From: Geminocystis herdmanii PCC 6308
Lineage (GTDB): Bacteria > Cyanobacteriota > Cyanobacteriia > Cyanobacteriales > Cyanobacteriaceae
Assembly (NCBI RefSeq): GCF_000332235.1
Contig: NZ_CM001775.1
Span: 737,630-801,629, forward strand
DNA: 64,000 nucleotides
Direction of reading: 5' to 3'
Of the stretch, positions 42,733 to 50,945 are shown in pieces (position 1 is the stretch's first letter; the number at the start of each line of letters is the position of its first letter). A program made the translations under genes and the position numbers. The notes under the pieces were generated by a model, which saw only the letters and a program-made list of their open reading frames with translations, had not been told where the DNA came from and did not search any database.

Positions 42733-44784
42733 TTACTTGGCTTCACTAAAACGAGGAGTCATACAATAAGGACAATCTAACCATTGTTGTTCTAACTCAG
42801 CATCACAATTACTACAAACTAAAGAAGTTTTACGTTTAGCTTTCAATTCCGATTCTAAACCAGAGTCGGTAAAAGTCACCCTTTCAACTTCCTCTAAAGT
42901 TGTGTGTCCTTGACGGACTAAGTTAAGACTGTAAGCCAAAATGGTTGTCATGCCTTCTTCTACGGCGGCTTCCTTAATCATGTCGGTAGTAGCACCTTGG
43001 TTGATGAGTTTTTCTAGTCTTTCACTCATAACCATAAATTCATATACCCCTACCCGTCCTTTATAACCACTACCGCCACATTTTAAGCAAACTGTACCGT
43101 TAGCATTCGCAGTTTGTAAAGCCTCCCCATTTAAGGTTTTGGCACGATAAAAAGTCACGGAATCTTCATTAGATGCGGACATCCCAAAACGGGCTAATTC
43201 CTCTCTGGTGGGGTGATAGGCTTCTTTACATTCACTGCAAACTCGACGCATGAGACGTTGAGCTAATACCCCTAGTAATGCCCCAGAAATCATAAAGGGT
43301 TCAACTCCCATTTCATCTAAACGAGCGATCGCCCCTGCTGCATCGTTAGTGTGGAGGGTTGTTAATACTAAGTGTCCTGTTAAAGCGGCCTCGATCGCAG
43401 TTTTAGCGGTTTCAGCGTCTCTGGTTTCACCCACAAGAATAATATCAGGGTCTTGACGCATAAAAGCCCGTAGAATAGATGCAAAGTTCATGCCTTTTTC
43501 TCGAATTACCTGAACCTGAGTAATACCGGGTAAAGCGTACTCGATCGGGTCTTCTGCTGTACTAATATTCACCCCCGGATCATTTCTTTCCGCTAAAACG
43601 GAATATAAACTGGTGGATTTACCCGATCCTGTAGGTCCTGTAACTAAGATTAAGCCAAAAGGACGACTAGCAATATCCCTGACTTTTTCTAAGGTTTCTT
43701 GATCACTGATGAGGAAATCTAGCCCTAATTGAGTGGCAGAGTTATCCAGAATCCGTAAACAAACTTTTTCCCCGTAACGACTGGGTAAAGTATTCATGCG
43801 AAAATCAACGGTACGCCCTTGAAACTTACGACGGATTTTTCCATCTTGGGGTAAGCGACGCTCAGAAATATCCAATTCTCCCATAATTTTAAAACGGGCA
43901 GTTACTGCGGGGATAATGTGTTTAGGAAGGGAAAAATATTGTCGCAATACTCCATCTTTACGCAGTCGAACTCGAAAAGTTTCTTCTTGAGGTTCAATGT
44001 GAATATCAGAAGCTCCTTCTTGTATAGCTTTGATTAAAATTTTGTTAACTAATTCAATAATAGGTGCTTGATTTGCCTCATTAGAAGAAGCTAAATCATC
44101 TCCTCCTTCTTCGTCTCCATCTTCTAAATTAGTCTCTCCTAAATCATCGACAATAGAGCTGACATCTCCTAATTGTTCTAGCTCTTTTCTCTTGTTTTTC
44201 GCTTCTTGTATTTTTTTGCGTTCTTTTTCTTCTACATAATATTTAGCCAGTAATTTATCATAATCTTCTTCGGTGATCACAATTCTTTGTAATCCTAATC
44301 CTTTTGAGCGCAATAGTTTTTTGACATCGTCTAAAGCCTGTAAATCATCAGGATTAACCATGGCGATGACTAATATCGGAGGATCACCATCAATACGCTG
44401 TAAAGGTAATAATTTACGATTACGACATATTTGTATAGGTATGATGGATTCAATTAATTCCGTCATGTGTTCTGAGGCGATGTCTTCCGATTCGGGATCA
44501 ACACAATCCACACCGTAAAGAATTTTTAGTTCAAATAGATGATGTTGTTTATATTGACGAACTAATTCGGGAGATAATGCCCTTTGAGTAAGTTGTTCTA
44601 AAACTTTAACAAGGGGTTTTTTGCTATTTCGTACCTCTACCAGTGCGTTTCTTAATTGATCTTTATTAATGTACCCTGATTGTATTAGTTTATTTCCAAA
44701 AGGATTGAAGTAGTCTGGACTAACAAGAGCAGTTCTCAATTTTTCTTGTTTTTGAGCGGAGGAAGAAATAGGAGTTTGAGTCAT
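42733..44784 (-). CDS. pilB: GspE/PilB-type secretion or pilus extension ATPase
   Basis: A 683-residue hexameric ATPase that drives type IV pilus extension. It has the MshEN-type N-terminal part (about 20-190), a Walker A motif GPTGSGKSTSLYS (near 382-394), and DPDIILVGETRD with the Walker B aspartate box. A four-cysteine zinc site is split between CSECKEAY and CLKCGGSGY. A second zinc ribbon is at the C-terminus: CSNCDAELEQQWLDCPYC. The pilT and pilC genes that often follow pilB in cyanobacteria are absent, so a paralogous role is possible. The stop codon lies 18 bp from the octamer array. Confidence 0.88.
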   Translation of the reverse strand: MTQTPISSSAQKQEKLRTALVSPDYFNPFGNKLIQSGYINKDQLRNALVEVRNSKKPLVKVLEQLTQRALSPELVRQYKQHHLFELKILYGVDCVDPESEDIASEHMTELIESIIPIQICRNRKLLPLQRIDGDPPILVIAMVNPDDLQALDDVKKLLRSKGLGLQRIVITEEDYDKLLAKYYVEEKERKKIQEAKNKRKELEQLGDVSSIVDDLGETNLEDGDEEGGDDLASSNEANQAPIIELVNKILIKAIQEGASDIHIEPQEETFRVRLRKDGVLRQYFSLPKHIIPAVTARFKIMGELDISERRLPQDGKIRRKFQGRTVDFRMNTLPSRYGEKVCLRILDNSATQLGLDFLISDQETLEKVRDIASRPFGLILVTGPTGSGKSTSLYSVLAERNDPGVNISTAEDPIEYALPGITQVQVIREKGMNFASILRAFMRQDPDIILVGETRDAETAKTAIEAALTGHLVLTTLHTNDAAGAIARLDEMGVEPFMISGALLGVLAQRLMRRVCSECKEAYHPTREELARFGMSASNEDSVTFYRAKTLNGEALQTANANGTVCLKCGGSGYKGRVGVYEFMVMSERLEKLINQGATTDMIKEAAVEEGMTTILAYSLNLVRQGHTTLEEVERVTFTDSGLESELKAKRKTSLVCSNCDAELEQQWLDCPYCMTPRFSEAK

Positions 44785-45038
44785 AGTATATTCTTTAAAT
44801 ATATTTATAATAAGATTTTTTATAAATAATTAATTAGCTAAAATGTTTAGTTAGGCATCAATATTATTTTAAGCAAAAAAACTAAAGTCTAAATTAATTA
44901 TGCTACGATCGTCAAAATAGAATCAATATAAAAATCTGATGGGAGTTATGATATTTTTCCCTAAGAATTGACATTGAATTGAATCGTCATTTTACTTATC
45001 TTCTATTTTAATAAAAACAAATCACCCTAAGAGTTATA
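44785..45038. promoter_or_regulatory. Divergent promoter region
   Basis: This 254-bp AT-rich gap lies between pilB and a small photosystem protein gene. It must hold both promoters. A weak TTGACATTGAATTGAA appears at about 44970. No other feature seen. Confidence 0.35.
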
Positions 45039-45275
45039 ATGTATCTTATTTTAATATTAATTGATACTATGGATAATTTATTCTTAGCAGAAGTAGCAAA
45101 AACGGGAACTTTTCCCATATATTTTGTAGCGGTTTATGTGGTTGGGTTTATTGCAGCCGTGGGTATTGGTTCGATCGCATGGTATAGCTCTAAACGTCCT
45201 GTAGGTTGGGAGGAAGCGGAAAAACCTAATTTCATTCCTGATGTTAAAGTCAATAAATCTGAGGAAAAAGAATAA
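45039..45275 (+). CDS. Small single-helix photosystem protein, Psb35 candidate
   Basis: A protein of 78 residues if the first ATG is used, or 68 from the internal ATG at 45069 (MDNLFLAEVAKTG). AAGAG stands 5 bp before the first ATG and nothing like it before the second, but the family pattern fits the second. One membrane segment (about 25-46; YFVAVYVVGFIAAVGIGSIA) is followed by WYSSKRPVGWEEAEKPNFIP. The KRPxGWE tail recalls Psb35, a small PSII assembly protein; this match is from memory. The perfect 93-bp duplication starts 10 bp after its stop codon. Confidence 0.6.
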   Translation: MYLILILIDTMDNLFLAEVAKTGTFPIYFVAVYVVGFIAAVGIGSIAWYSSKRPVGWEEAEKPNFIPDVKVNKSEEKE

Positions 45276-45284
45276 GGAAGTTAA

Positions 45285-45377
45285 GAGCTTTTAACTGTTA
45301 ACTAATAGTTTATTATAGTTGTTTATACCTACTCACGGGATAAAGGTTGACATTTTTTTTAAAATATGTTAGCTTTT
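45285..45377. repeat. 93-bp perfect duplication, copy 2
   Basis: Identical over 93 bp to 30771-30863. This copy begins 10 bp after the stop codon of the Psb35-like gene; the other lies upstream of psbI. Beyond the 93 bp the two loci differ completely. Confidence 0.95.
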
Positions 45378-45483
45378 AATGAAGTCGATAACCAAGACTG
45401 TTAAAACTATTTAATTTAAAGATTAAATTAAATAAAAATTAGTTATTATTCAAGATTAATCAATTAATTAGAATAATAAAAGT

Positions 45484-45578
45484 AGGGTGGGTTACACCCG
45501 AATCAACGCTTGTGGACAGTATCAAGCCGACTTGACTGGTAGAAGCAAGAAGTAAACGTCATAGGTAACTATGAGTAA
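45484..45578 (+). pseudogene. Remnant of a TnpB-type (IS605/IS1341) transposase 3' end
   Basis: One frame reads INACGQYQADLTGRS and, after a one-base shift, KQEVNVIGNYE then stop. An xACG turn followed by a Lys-Gln-Glu tail is typical of the variable end of TnpB (IS605 OrfB) proteins. Nothing upstream keeps the zinc finger or catalytic motifs. It would be a decayed insertion sequence end. The call rests on pattern memory and short length. Confidence 0.4.
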
Positions 45579-45599
45579 GTTTTATATAACAGTTCGATC

Positions 45600-46550
45600 T
45601 TATTTTGATTTATTCTCAGAAGAAAAATTATTTAACCATTGCTTTAAATGATCGATCGAGGTTAAATCAAATAAATCCTCTCCTAAAGTTTCCACATCCT
45701 CAATTTTCAACGCTTTAATTTGTGACTGCAAATCTTGGTCAATATTACCAAATTTTCGCTTAATTTGACGAATAATTAACTCTTTTTCTCGATCGATACC
45801 TTGCTCAATACCTTGCTCGATACCTTGCTCAATACCTTTGAGCATCCAACTGGTTACAATTTCCATACTTTTCTCTTGTTCTTGGGGGTTAAAATTAGCA
45901 ATTTCTTTTTGGAATTGTTCTTCTTCCTCACCTTCTAAACGCAAATAGGTATCGACAAAACCTGATATTAATTGCATTTTAGCAGGATTTAATTTTAAGG
46001 TAACTAATAATCTTAAACATTCAGCCTTCACTTTCGCTCTTTCTGTTGACTTTATTTTCATTTTTGCCATTAAAGCAGAAGCTATGGGATTTGGTTGATT
46101 TAAAAAATCACGCCAATTTAACCGATTTAGTTGAATGACTCTATAATTAAAATCTAGCACTTTAAAATCAGGGAAGGTTATTTCATATTGACTAAGGGCT
46201 TGTTTTTGAGGACTATCATAGGAAAAAATGACAATAGGATAAATGGGTATCGCATACTTTTCATGTAATCGAGCAAAATAATTAAACATTCTTTGTTCAA
46301 ATCCTTTGCGAGATTCTGATTGTGCTTCAATATGAATTAGAAAAAAAGAGGGTTTCCCTTTCCATTTTACCTGAGCAATTAAATCGGTTTCATGTTTTTC
46401 TCCTTCCGTTACATCGGTAAAAACTTCTTTATCCAAAAAAGTTATAGAATTTGTGTCCACATAATTTAGGACTTCGGGAAAAAACAACTCGATAAATTCC
46501 CTAAAAAATGTTGAAATTAATTCCTTAAATAATCTATCATGATCAATCAT
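45600..46550 (-). CDS. Rpn-family nuclease with DUF4351 domain
   Basis: A 316-residue protein of the recombination-promoting nuclease (YhgA-like) group. The PD-(D/E)XK site is D56 in HETDLIAQVKW and E75-x-Q77 in LIHIEAQSE. Conserved IPIYPIVIFSYDSP follows. The C-terminal part (about 260-310) is a DUF4351-type helical domain. Between them GIEQGIEQGIEQGIDR (about 240-255) is encoded by 12-bp tandem repeats, which vary in number among family members. Such genes multiply in cyanobacterial genomes. Function is uncertain. Confidence 0.85.
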   Translation of the reverse strand: MIDHDRLFKELISTFFREFIELFFPEVLNYVDTNSITFLDKEVFTDVTEGEKHETDLIAQVKWKGKPSFFLIHIEAQSESRKGFEQRMFNYFARLHEKYAIPIYPIVIFSYDSPQKQALSQYEITFPDFKVLDFNYRVIQLNRLNWRDFLNQPNPIASALMAKMKIKSTERAKVKAECLRLLVTLKLNPAKMQLISGFVDTYLRLEGEEEEQFQKEIANFNPQEQEKSMEIVTSWMLKGIEQGIEQGIEQGIDREKELIIRQIKRKFGNIDQDLQSQIKALKIEDVETLGEDLFDLTSIDHLKQWLNNFSSENKSK

Positions 46551-46694
46551 TTTGTCCTTGATAAATAATCATTTTGCTCACTTTATTCTATCATGAAAAA
46601 TTAAGGATATTGATAGTTCGATCGAGCTATATTATATTGACAAGTAATTTTTCTGTAAATTTTACGTCTCTACCGAAAAGACGATCGATGTCTA

Positions 46695-47717
46695 ATGTTT
46701 GAGAAAATATACCCATTAAGATTTTTACCAGTGAATTTTTTACCTCCGATAATTAGTATTGCCCCGATGATGGATTATACCGATCGACATTTTCGGTATA
46801 TTATGCGTCAAATGACCAAAAAAACGCTCCTTTATACGGAGATGATTACAACTCAAGCCATTATATACGGCGATCGAGCCAAACTATTAGACTTTTCTGA
46901 GGAAGAAAAACCAGTCTCCTTACAGCTAGGGGGAGATAATCCCCAACAATTGGCAGAATGTGCCAAAATTGGGCAAGACTGGGGCTATGATGAAATTAAT
47001 CTTAACGTAGGGTGTCCTAGTTCGAGGGTACAAAATGGCAACTTTGGGGCTTGTTTGATGGCACAACCCGAAAAAGTGGCAAAAGCCATAGAAATAATGC
47101 AAAATGCGGTTAATATTCCCGTGACAGTAAAGCATCGTATTGGCATTGATAATCAAGATAGCTATGAAGATATGGTGTATTTTGTCAAAACCCTTGCTGA
47201 CAGTGGTTGTCAAAGATTTATTATCCACGCTAGAAAGGCATGGTTACAGGGATTAAGCCCGAAGGAAAATAGGGATATTCCTCCCCTACGGTATGAAGAC
47301 GTATATAGACTCAAACAAGAATTTCCTCACCTTATCATTGAGATTAACGGGGGTATAACTTCGATCGAGCAAACCAAAGAACATTTAAACTATGTGGATG
47401 GAGTAATGATGGGGCGAGTTGCTTATGATAACCCCTATCTGTTTGTTTATGTCGATCGAGATATTTATGGAGAAGATAAAGAAATACCTAGTCGAGAAGA
47501 AATTATCGAATCTTTATATCCTTATATTGACTTTTGGACATCAAGGAACGTAAAATTAAATACTATGATGCGCCATCTTTTGCAAATTTTTGCAGGTCAA
47601 ACAGGAACAAAGGCTTGGAAACGATACCTAGCAGAAAATGGCAATACCAGTATCGGGGGTTCAAATATCGTTCGTGAGGCTTTACGACACAAGACAAAAG
47701 GTTACTTTCAGATATAA
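46695..47717 (+). CDS. dusA: tRNA-dihydrouridine synthase, DusA type
   Basis: A 340-residue FMN-dependent enzyme that reduces uridine in tRNA D-loops. The active-site cysteine is in NLNVGCPSSRVQNGNFGACL. Marks of DusA are IAPMMDYTDRHFRYIMRQ, VKHRIGIDNQD, HARKAWLQGLSPKENR and GVMMGRVAYDNPYLF. Length matches DusA from other bacteria. No operon partner is evident. Confidence 0.94.
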   Translation: MFEKIYPLRFLPVNFLPPIISIAPMMDYTDRHFRYIMRQMTKKTLLYTEMITTQAIIYGDRAKLLDFSEEEKPVSLQLGGDNPQQLAECAKIGQDWGYDEINLNVGCPSSRVQNGNFGACLMAQPEKVAKAIEIMQNAVNIPVTVKHRIGIDNQDSYEDMVYFVKTLADSGCQRFIIHARKAWLQGLSPKENRDIPPLRYEDVYRLKQEFPHLIIEINGGITSIEQTKEHLNYVDGVMMGRVAYDNPYLFVYVDRDIYGEDKEIPSREEIIESLYPYIDFWTSRNVKLNTMMRHLLQIFAGQTGTKAWKRYLAENGNTSIGGSNIVREALRHKTKGYFQI

Positions 47718-47722
47718 AAATA

Positions 47723-47860
47723 ATGTTTGAGCAAATATTAATTGCTAAGGATATTTATAGAGAAATAATCATCGGTAAAAATGATGTAGAAGCATTAGAA
47801 AATAATGTTTTATTATTATTTAAAAGGAATCAGAAAACTTTAACATCAATGATTGAATGA
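47723..47860 (+). CDS. Possible 45-residue small protein
   Basis: An ATG at 47723, 5 bp after the dusA stop codon, opens 45 codons ending in TGA (MFEQILIAKDIYREIIIGKN...). The residue mix is protein-like and the frame is read on the same strand, so translation by coupling is possible. I recognise no family. It may also be chance or a gene remnant. The rest of the gap up to rnc is AT-rich. Confidence 0.25.
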   Translation: MFEQILIAKDIYREIIIGKNDVEALENNVLLLFKRNQKTLTSMIE

Positions 47861-47956
47861 GGATTGAAAAATGTTCAACCTCTACATCAATAAATGTGCT
47901 ATTTTGATAATTTTTATCAAAAAACTTGACTTTTAATTTTTTACTTTTAAGAATAC

Positions 47957-48670
47957 ATGGAAATAATAGATACCAGAAGAAAAAGAGAATTACTAAAACT
48001 TTTACAAAGACTGGGAATAGAAGATGTATCAAGGGTAAACTGGGAGTTATTAGATTTAGCCTTAACTCATCCTAGTATTTCCATCACGAAAAACTATGAG
48101 CAATTAGAGTTTGTTGGGGATGCCGTGGTGCGTTTAGCTAGTGCCGAATTGTTGTTAGAAATCTATCCTGATTTACCTGTAGGGGAATTTGCCGCAATTC
48201 GATCGATCTTAGTCAGCGATCGATTTTTAGCAGAAATAGCCGAACAATACGGTTTCGATTTATACCTTTTAATGACACCCAACGTGAGAAATGATAAATG
48301 GGGTAAAGTATCTCGTTTAGCGGATGTCTTTGAAGGGGTATTAGGGGCATTATATCAGAGTACCAAAAATATGGACTTAGTTAGATTTTGGCTCGATCCT
48401 ATCCTACAGGAAAAAGCCATTCAAGTCCATGCTGATCCTGCACGACAAAATTATAAAGATGCACTACAAGAATGGACACAAGGAAAATATAAACTTTTAC
48501 CTATCTATAAAGTAACCCAAAATCCTATATTAGAAGATGAGAACGATCGATTTATTGCGGAAGTGTGGTTACAAGATAAACTGTTAGGGAAAGGAAAAGG
48601 GGCAACCAAAAAAGCCTCCCAACAAGCTGCCGCCCAAGATGCTTTTAACCTTGTCATTTCCAAAGAATGA
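47957..48670 (+). CDS. rnc: Ribonuclease III
   Basis: A 237-residue dsRNA-specific endonuclease that processes rRNA and some mRNAs. The signature is EQLEFVGDAVVRLASAEL, and the second metal-binding region is RLADVFEGVLGALYQ. The C-terminal dsRNA-binding domain (about 165-235) ends KKASQQAAAQDAFNLV. The length is normal. No other processing gene is nearby. Confidence 0.94.
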   Translation: MEIIDTRRKRELLKLLQRLGIEDVSRVNWELLDLALTHPSISITKNYEQLEFVGDAVVRLASAELLLEIYPDLPVGEFAAIRSILVSDRFLAEIAEQYGFDLYLLMTPNVRNDKWGKVSRLADVFEGVLGALYQSTKNMDLVRFWLDPILQEKAIQVHADPARQNYKDALQEWTQGKYKLLPIYKVTQNPILEDENDRFIAEVWLQDKLLGKGKGATKKASQQAAAQDAFNLVISKE

Positions 48671-48681
48671 TTTAATGGGGT

Positions 48682-48746
48682 ATAAACCTTATGCCTACAG
48701 GGCATAAACCTTATGCCTACAGGGCATAAACCTTATGCCCCTACAG
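48682..48746. repeat. 22-bp direct repeat, three units, with hairpins
   Basis: ATAAACCTTATGCCTACAGGGC occurs twice in tandem and a third, partial, copy follows. GGGCATAA and TTATGCCC pair perfectly around ACC at the junctions. It sits 11 bp after rnc and could end transcription by structure, though no T-run follows. Confidence 0.8.
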
Positions 48747-48826
48747 ATTTTTGATATTTAATTGAATAAAAATATTCTCGATCGACTAAACTTAAAACGT
48801 TAATATTATTGAGATAAATTTCAAAT

Positions 48827-49765
48827 ATGAAAAAACCTTTATCTTCTCTGTTGGGGGGTTTACTAGGAATAGTGACAATACCCTTTATTTTTCTCCCTCA
48901 TCCCAGCCTTGCTCAAACGGAAATAAAGTTAGTAACAGGCAATGAAGTGGGGGAATATTATTCCATCGGTAAAGACATGGAAAAATTAGGGGAAAAACAT
49001 AATATAGATATTGATGTGATACCCACTAAAGGAGCGTTACAAAATATTCATGATGTTTTCAATTACGACAGTATAGCATTAGGTATTGTGCAAGGAGATG
49101 TATTAGCTTTTTTAAATATTTTTGCTAACGATGATGGACAAATTAGCCTCAAAGCGGAAAGTTTAAGAAATGTTTTACCTCTTTTTAAAGAACAAATCCA
49201 CGTTGTCGCGCGTAAAGATATTAAAACTTTACAAGATTTAACTGGAAAAAGAGTTTCTATCGGTGAGGAGGGGAGTGGTACAACTATGACGGCTTCGACT
49301 TTACTGTATCAATTAAAGATCAATCCTAAAGAGTTAGTTAGCTATGATATTAAAAGAGGTATTCATGAACTTCGTAACGGTAATATTGATGCTCTGTTTT
49401 ATGTTGCTGGAGTTCCGTCAAAAGTATTGCAAGAGCAAGTTTTACCAGAAGATAATTTTCATCTTTTGCCTGTAACTTTGACGATGAGTGCTGAGGATGA
49501 ATTTTATTCTTTCTTGTATTCCCCTGTTACTTTACCTGCTAATACCTATGCTTGGCAAACGGAAGCAGTAGAAACTTTAGGGATTCAATCTTTTTTGTTT
49601 ACAGTGGAAAAGGATGATTGTACTGAAGTAAGTCTTGTGGCATCTTTAATTAAAGATAATTTAGGATGGTTACAAGAAAATGGAAATCCCATCTGGAAAC
49701 AGGTTGATTTAAAACCATTGCAGTCAAAACAATTAACGAGAATATCTAAATGCGTCAAACCTTAA
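48827..49765 (+). CDS. TAXI-family TRAP-transporter solute-binding protein
   Basis: A 312-residue periplasmic binding protein. A signal peptide (residues 1-29, ending PSLAQTE) is present. Family marks are TGNEVGEYYSIGKDMEKLGE, the phrase GEEGSGTTMTASTLL that binds an anionic ligand in the family, and GNIDALFYVAGVPSK. TAXI proteins normally feed a TRAP membrane unit, but no such gene is visible in the window. Solute unknown. It overlaps the frame of the DUF3011 gene, whose likely start is at 49780. Confidence 0.85.
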   Translation: MKKPLSSLLGGLLGIVTIPFIFLPHPSLAQTEIKLVTGNEVGEYYSIGKDMEKLGEKHNIDIDVIPTKGALQNIHDVFNYDSIALGIVQGDVLAFLNIFANDDGQISLKAESLRNVLPLFKEQIHVVARKDIKTLQDLTGKRVSIGEEGSGTTMTASTLLYQLKINPKELVSYDIKRGIHELRNGNIDALFYVAGVPSKVLQEQVLPEDNFHLLPVTLTMSAEDEFYSFLYSPVTLPANTYAWQTEAVETLGIQSFLFTVEKDDCTEVSLVASLIKDNLGWLQENGNPIWKQVDLKPLQSKQLTRISKCVKP

Positions 49766-49779
49766 GAGGAGAATTAATC

Positions 49780-50367
49780 ATGAAAAATTTACATAAATTA
49801 GCTTTAATTAGTGCTATTAGTGTTGGTTTCTTTTCTCAAGCCAATCCTGCGGCGGCGGAAAGTCGAATTACTTGCGAATCTCGTCAAGGTCGTTATAATT
49901 TTTGTAATGTGGATACCAGAGGCGGTGTGAGATTTGTGCGTCAAATTAGTAATGCTCAGTGTCGTGAGGGAAGTACTTGGGGTTACGATCGAAATGGAAT
50001 CTGGGTCGATCGAGGTTGTAGTGCTGAATTTGCGGTGAGAGATAGAGGAGGAAACAATAATAATTATAATCCCAATACTGGAGGAGATAATACAGGGGCA
50101 ATTATCGGGGGTGTGTTAGCGGTAGGTGCCATCGCCGCCGCCATTGCTTCTGGTTCGGGTAATAACTCTTCTGATGGTACAATAACCTGTGGTTCAGAGC
50201 GAGGTAATTTCACCCGTTGCCCTGTAAACCTTAGTCGGCGCGATCGAGTTATACTTAGACGACAGCTTAGTAATTCTGGATGTTGGGAAGGAAGTACATG
50301 GGGTTACGATCGAGATGGCATCTGGGTTGATGAAGGTTGTCGAGGACAATTTGAAATTAGACGTTAA
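49780..50367 (+). CDS. Secreted DUF3011 protein with two repeats
   Basis: A 195-residue protein with signal peptide (ending NPAAAES). The ATG at 49780 has AGGAG about 11 bp before it and is preferred to the longer frame at 49750. Two DUF3011 units follow: ITCESRQGRYNFCNVDTRGG with STWGYDRNGIWVDRGCS, and ITCGSERGNFTRCPVNLSRR with STWGYDRDGIWVDEGCR. A linker with an alanine/glycine-rich membrane-like segment (about 108-128) separates them. The repeats hold cysteine pairs. Function unknown. It lies 14 bp after the TAXI gene and is probably co-transcribed. Confidence 0.82.
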   Translation: MKNLHKLALISAISVGFFSQANPAAAESRITCESRQGRYNFCNVDTRGGVRFVRQISNAQCREGSTWGYDRNGIWVDRGCSAEFAVRDRGGNNNNYNPNTGGDNTGAIIGGVLAVGAIAAAIASGSGNNSSDGTITCGSERGNFTRCPVNLSRRDRVILRRQLSNSGCWEGSTWGYDRDGIWVDEGCRGQFEIRR

Positions 50368-50370
50368 TTA

Positions 50371-50474
50371 AGGTGGTTTCCGAAAAAGAATTTACCAATT
50401 TCCTTTATAATTCCCCCTTTATTAAGGGGGGTTAGGGGGGATCATGCAGGTATATTTATTATTAGAAATCACCT
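50371..50474. mobile_element. 104-bp MITE-like element, copy 2
   Basis: Same 104-bp length as the element at 10337-10440 and nearly the same sequence: ends AGGTGGTTTC and GAAATCACCT, centre CCCCCTTTATTAAGGGGGG then TTAGGGGGGATCATGCAGG. It starts 3 bp after the DUF3011 stop codon. The same G/C-rich core appears inside the restriction gene at 5017-5045. Confidence 0.8.
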
Positions 50475-50511
50475 AAGAGATAGTAGGTATGCCCACCAAA
50501 TCTTTCAAATT

Positions 50512-50856
50512 CTACTTGAATTTGACTTTATTATGAAGCCAATTAGTGACTTTATTAGGGAGATTTTTTTTCACCCATTGCCAAGCAATTATTTTAAATA
50601 AAGGTTTAGGAGTTTTAGCCAGAAATTTAGCTAATTGATTCATCGATCGATTGGGAATTTTTTTATTTATGATATTAATAATTCCTATATCATAAAGCCC
50701 ATCAATAATTAGTTTAATCGTTGCCTCCTCATTTAAAGTGAGGTTTTCTAAAAGTAAATAAACGTCTCTTAATCTTTCCTGTTGAAACTTTTTTTCTTCA
50801 GCAGTGGAATCAGGTAAAGCAACTATTGTAACAGACTCTTTTTGACGACTCAGCAT
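50512..50856 (-). CDS. Conserved hypothetical protein
   Basis: A 114-residue basic protein with no signal peptide or membrane segment. Mid-part EEATIKLIIDGLYDIGIINI and the C-terminal PKPLFKIIAWQWVKKNLPNK look helical. The N-terminus is rich in charged residues. A conserved cyanobacterial family is likely but I do not recognise one. Convergent with nothing; it precedes secA's 3' end on the same strand by 89 bp. Confidence 0.55.
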   Translation of the reverse strand: MLSRQKESVTIVALPDSTAEEKKFQQERLRDVYLLLENLTLNEEATIKLIIDGLYDIGIINIINKKIPNRSMNQLAKFLAKTPKPLFKIIAWQWVKKNLPNKVTNWLHNKVKFK

Positions 50857-50945
50857 TATTTAGAATGGAGAATGGAGAATTAAGAATGGAGAATTAAGAC
50901 TCTAACTCCCTCATTACTCATTACTTATTACTTATTACTCATCAG

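Noticed and set aside
42475-42769. Four overlapping frames on both strands rich in Trp-Thr-Gly-Gln or Ser-Pro-Cys
   Set aside because: All are read through the 26-unit octamer array, which lacks stops in any frame.
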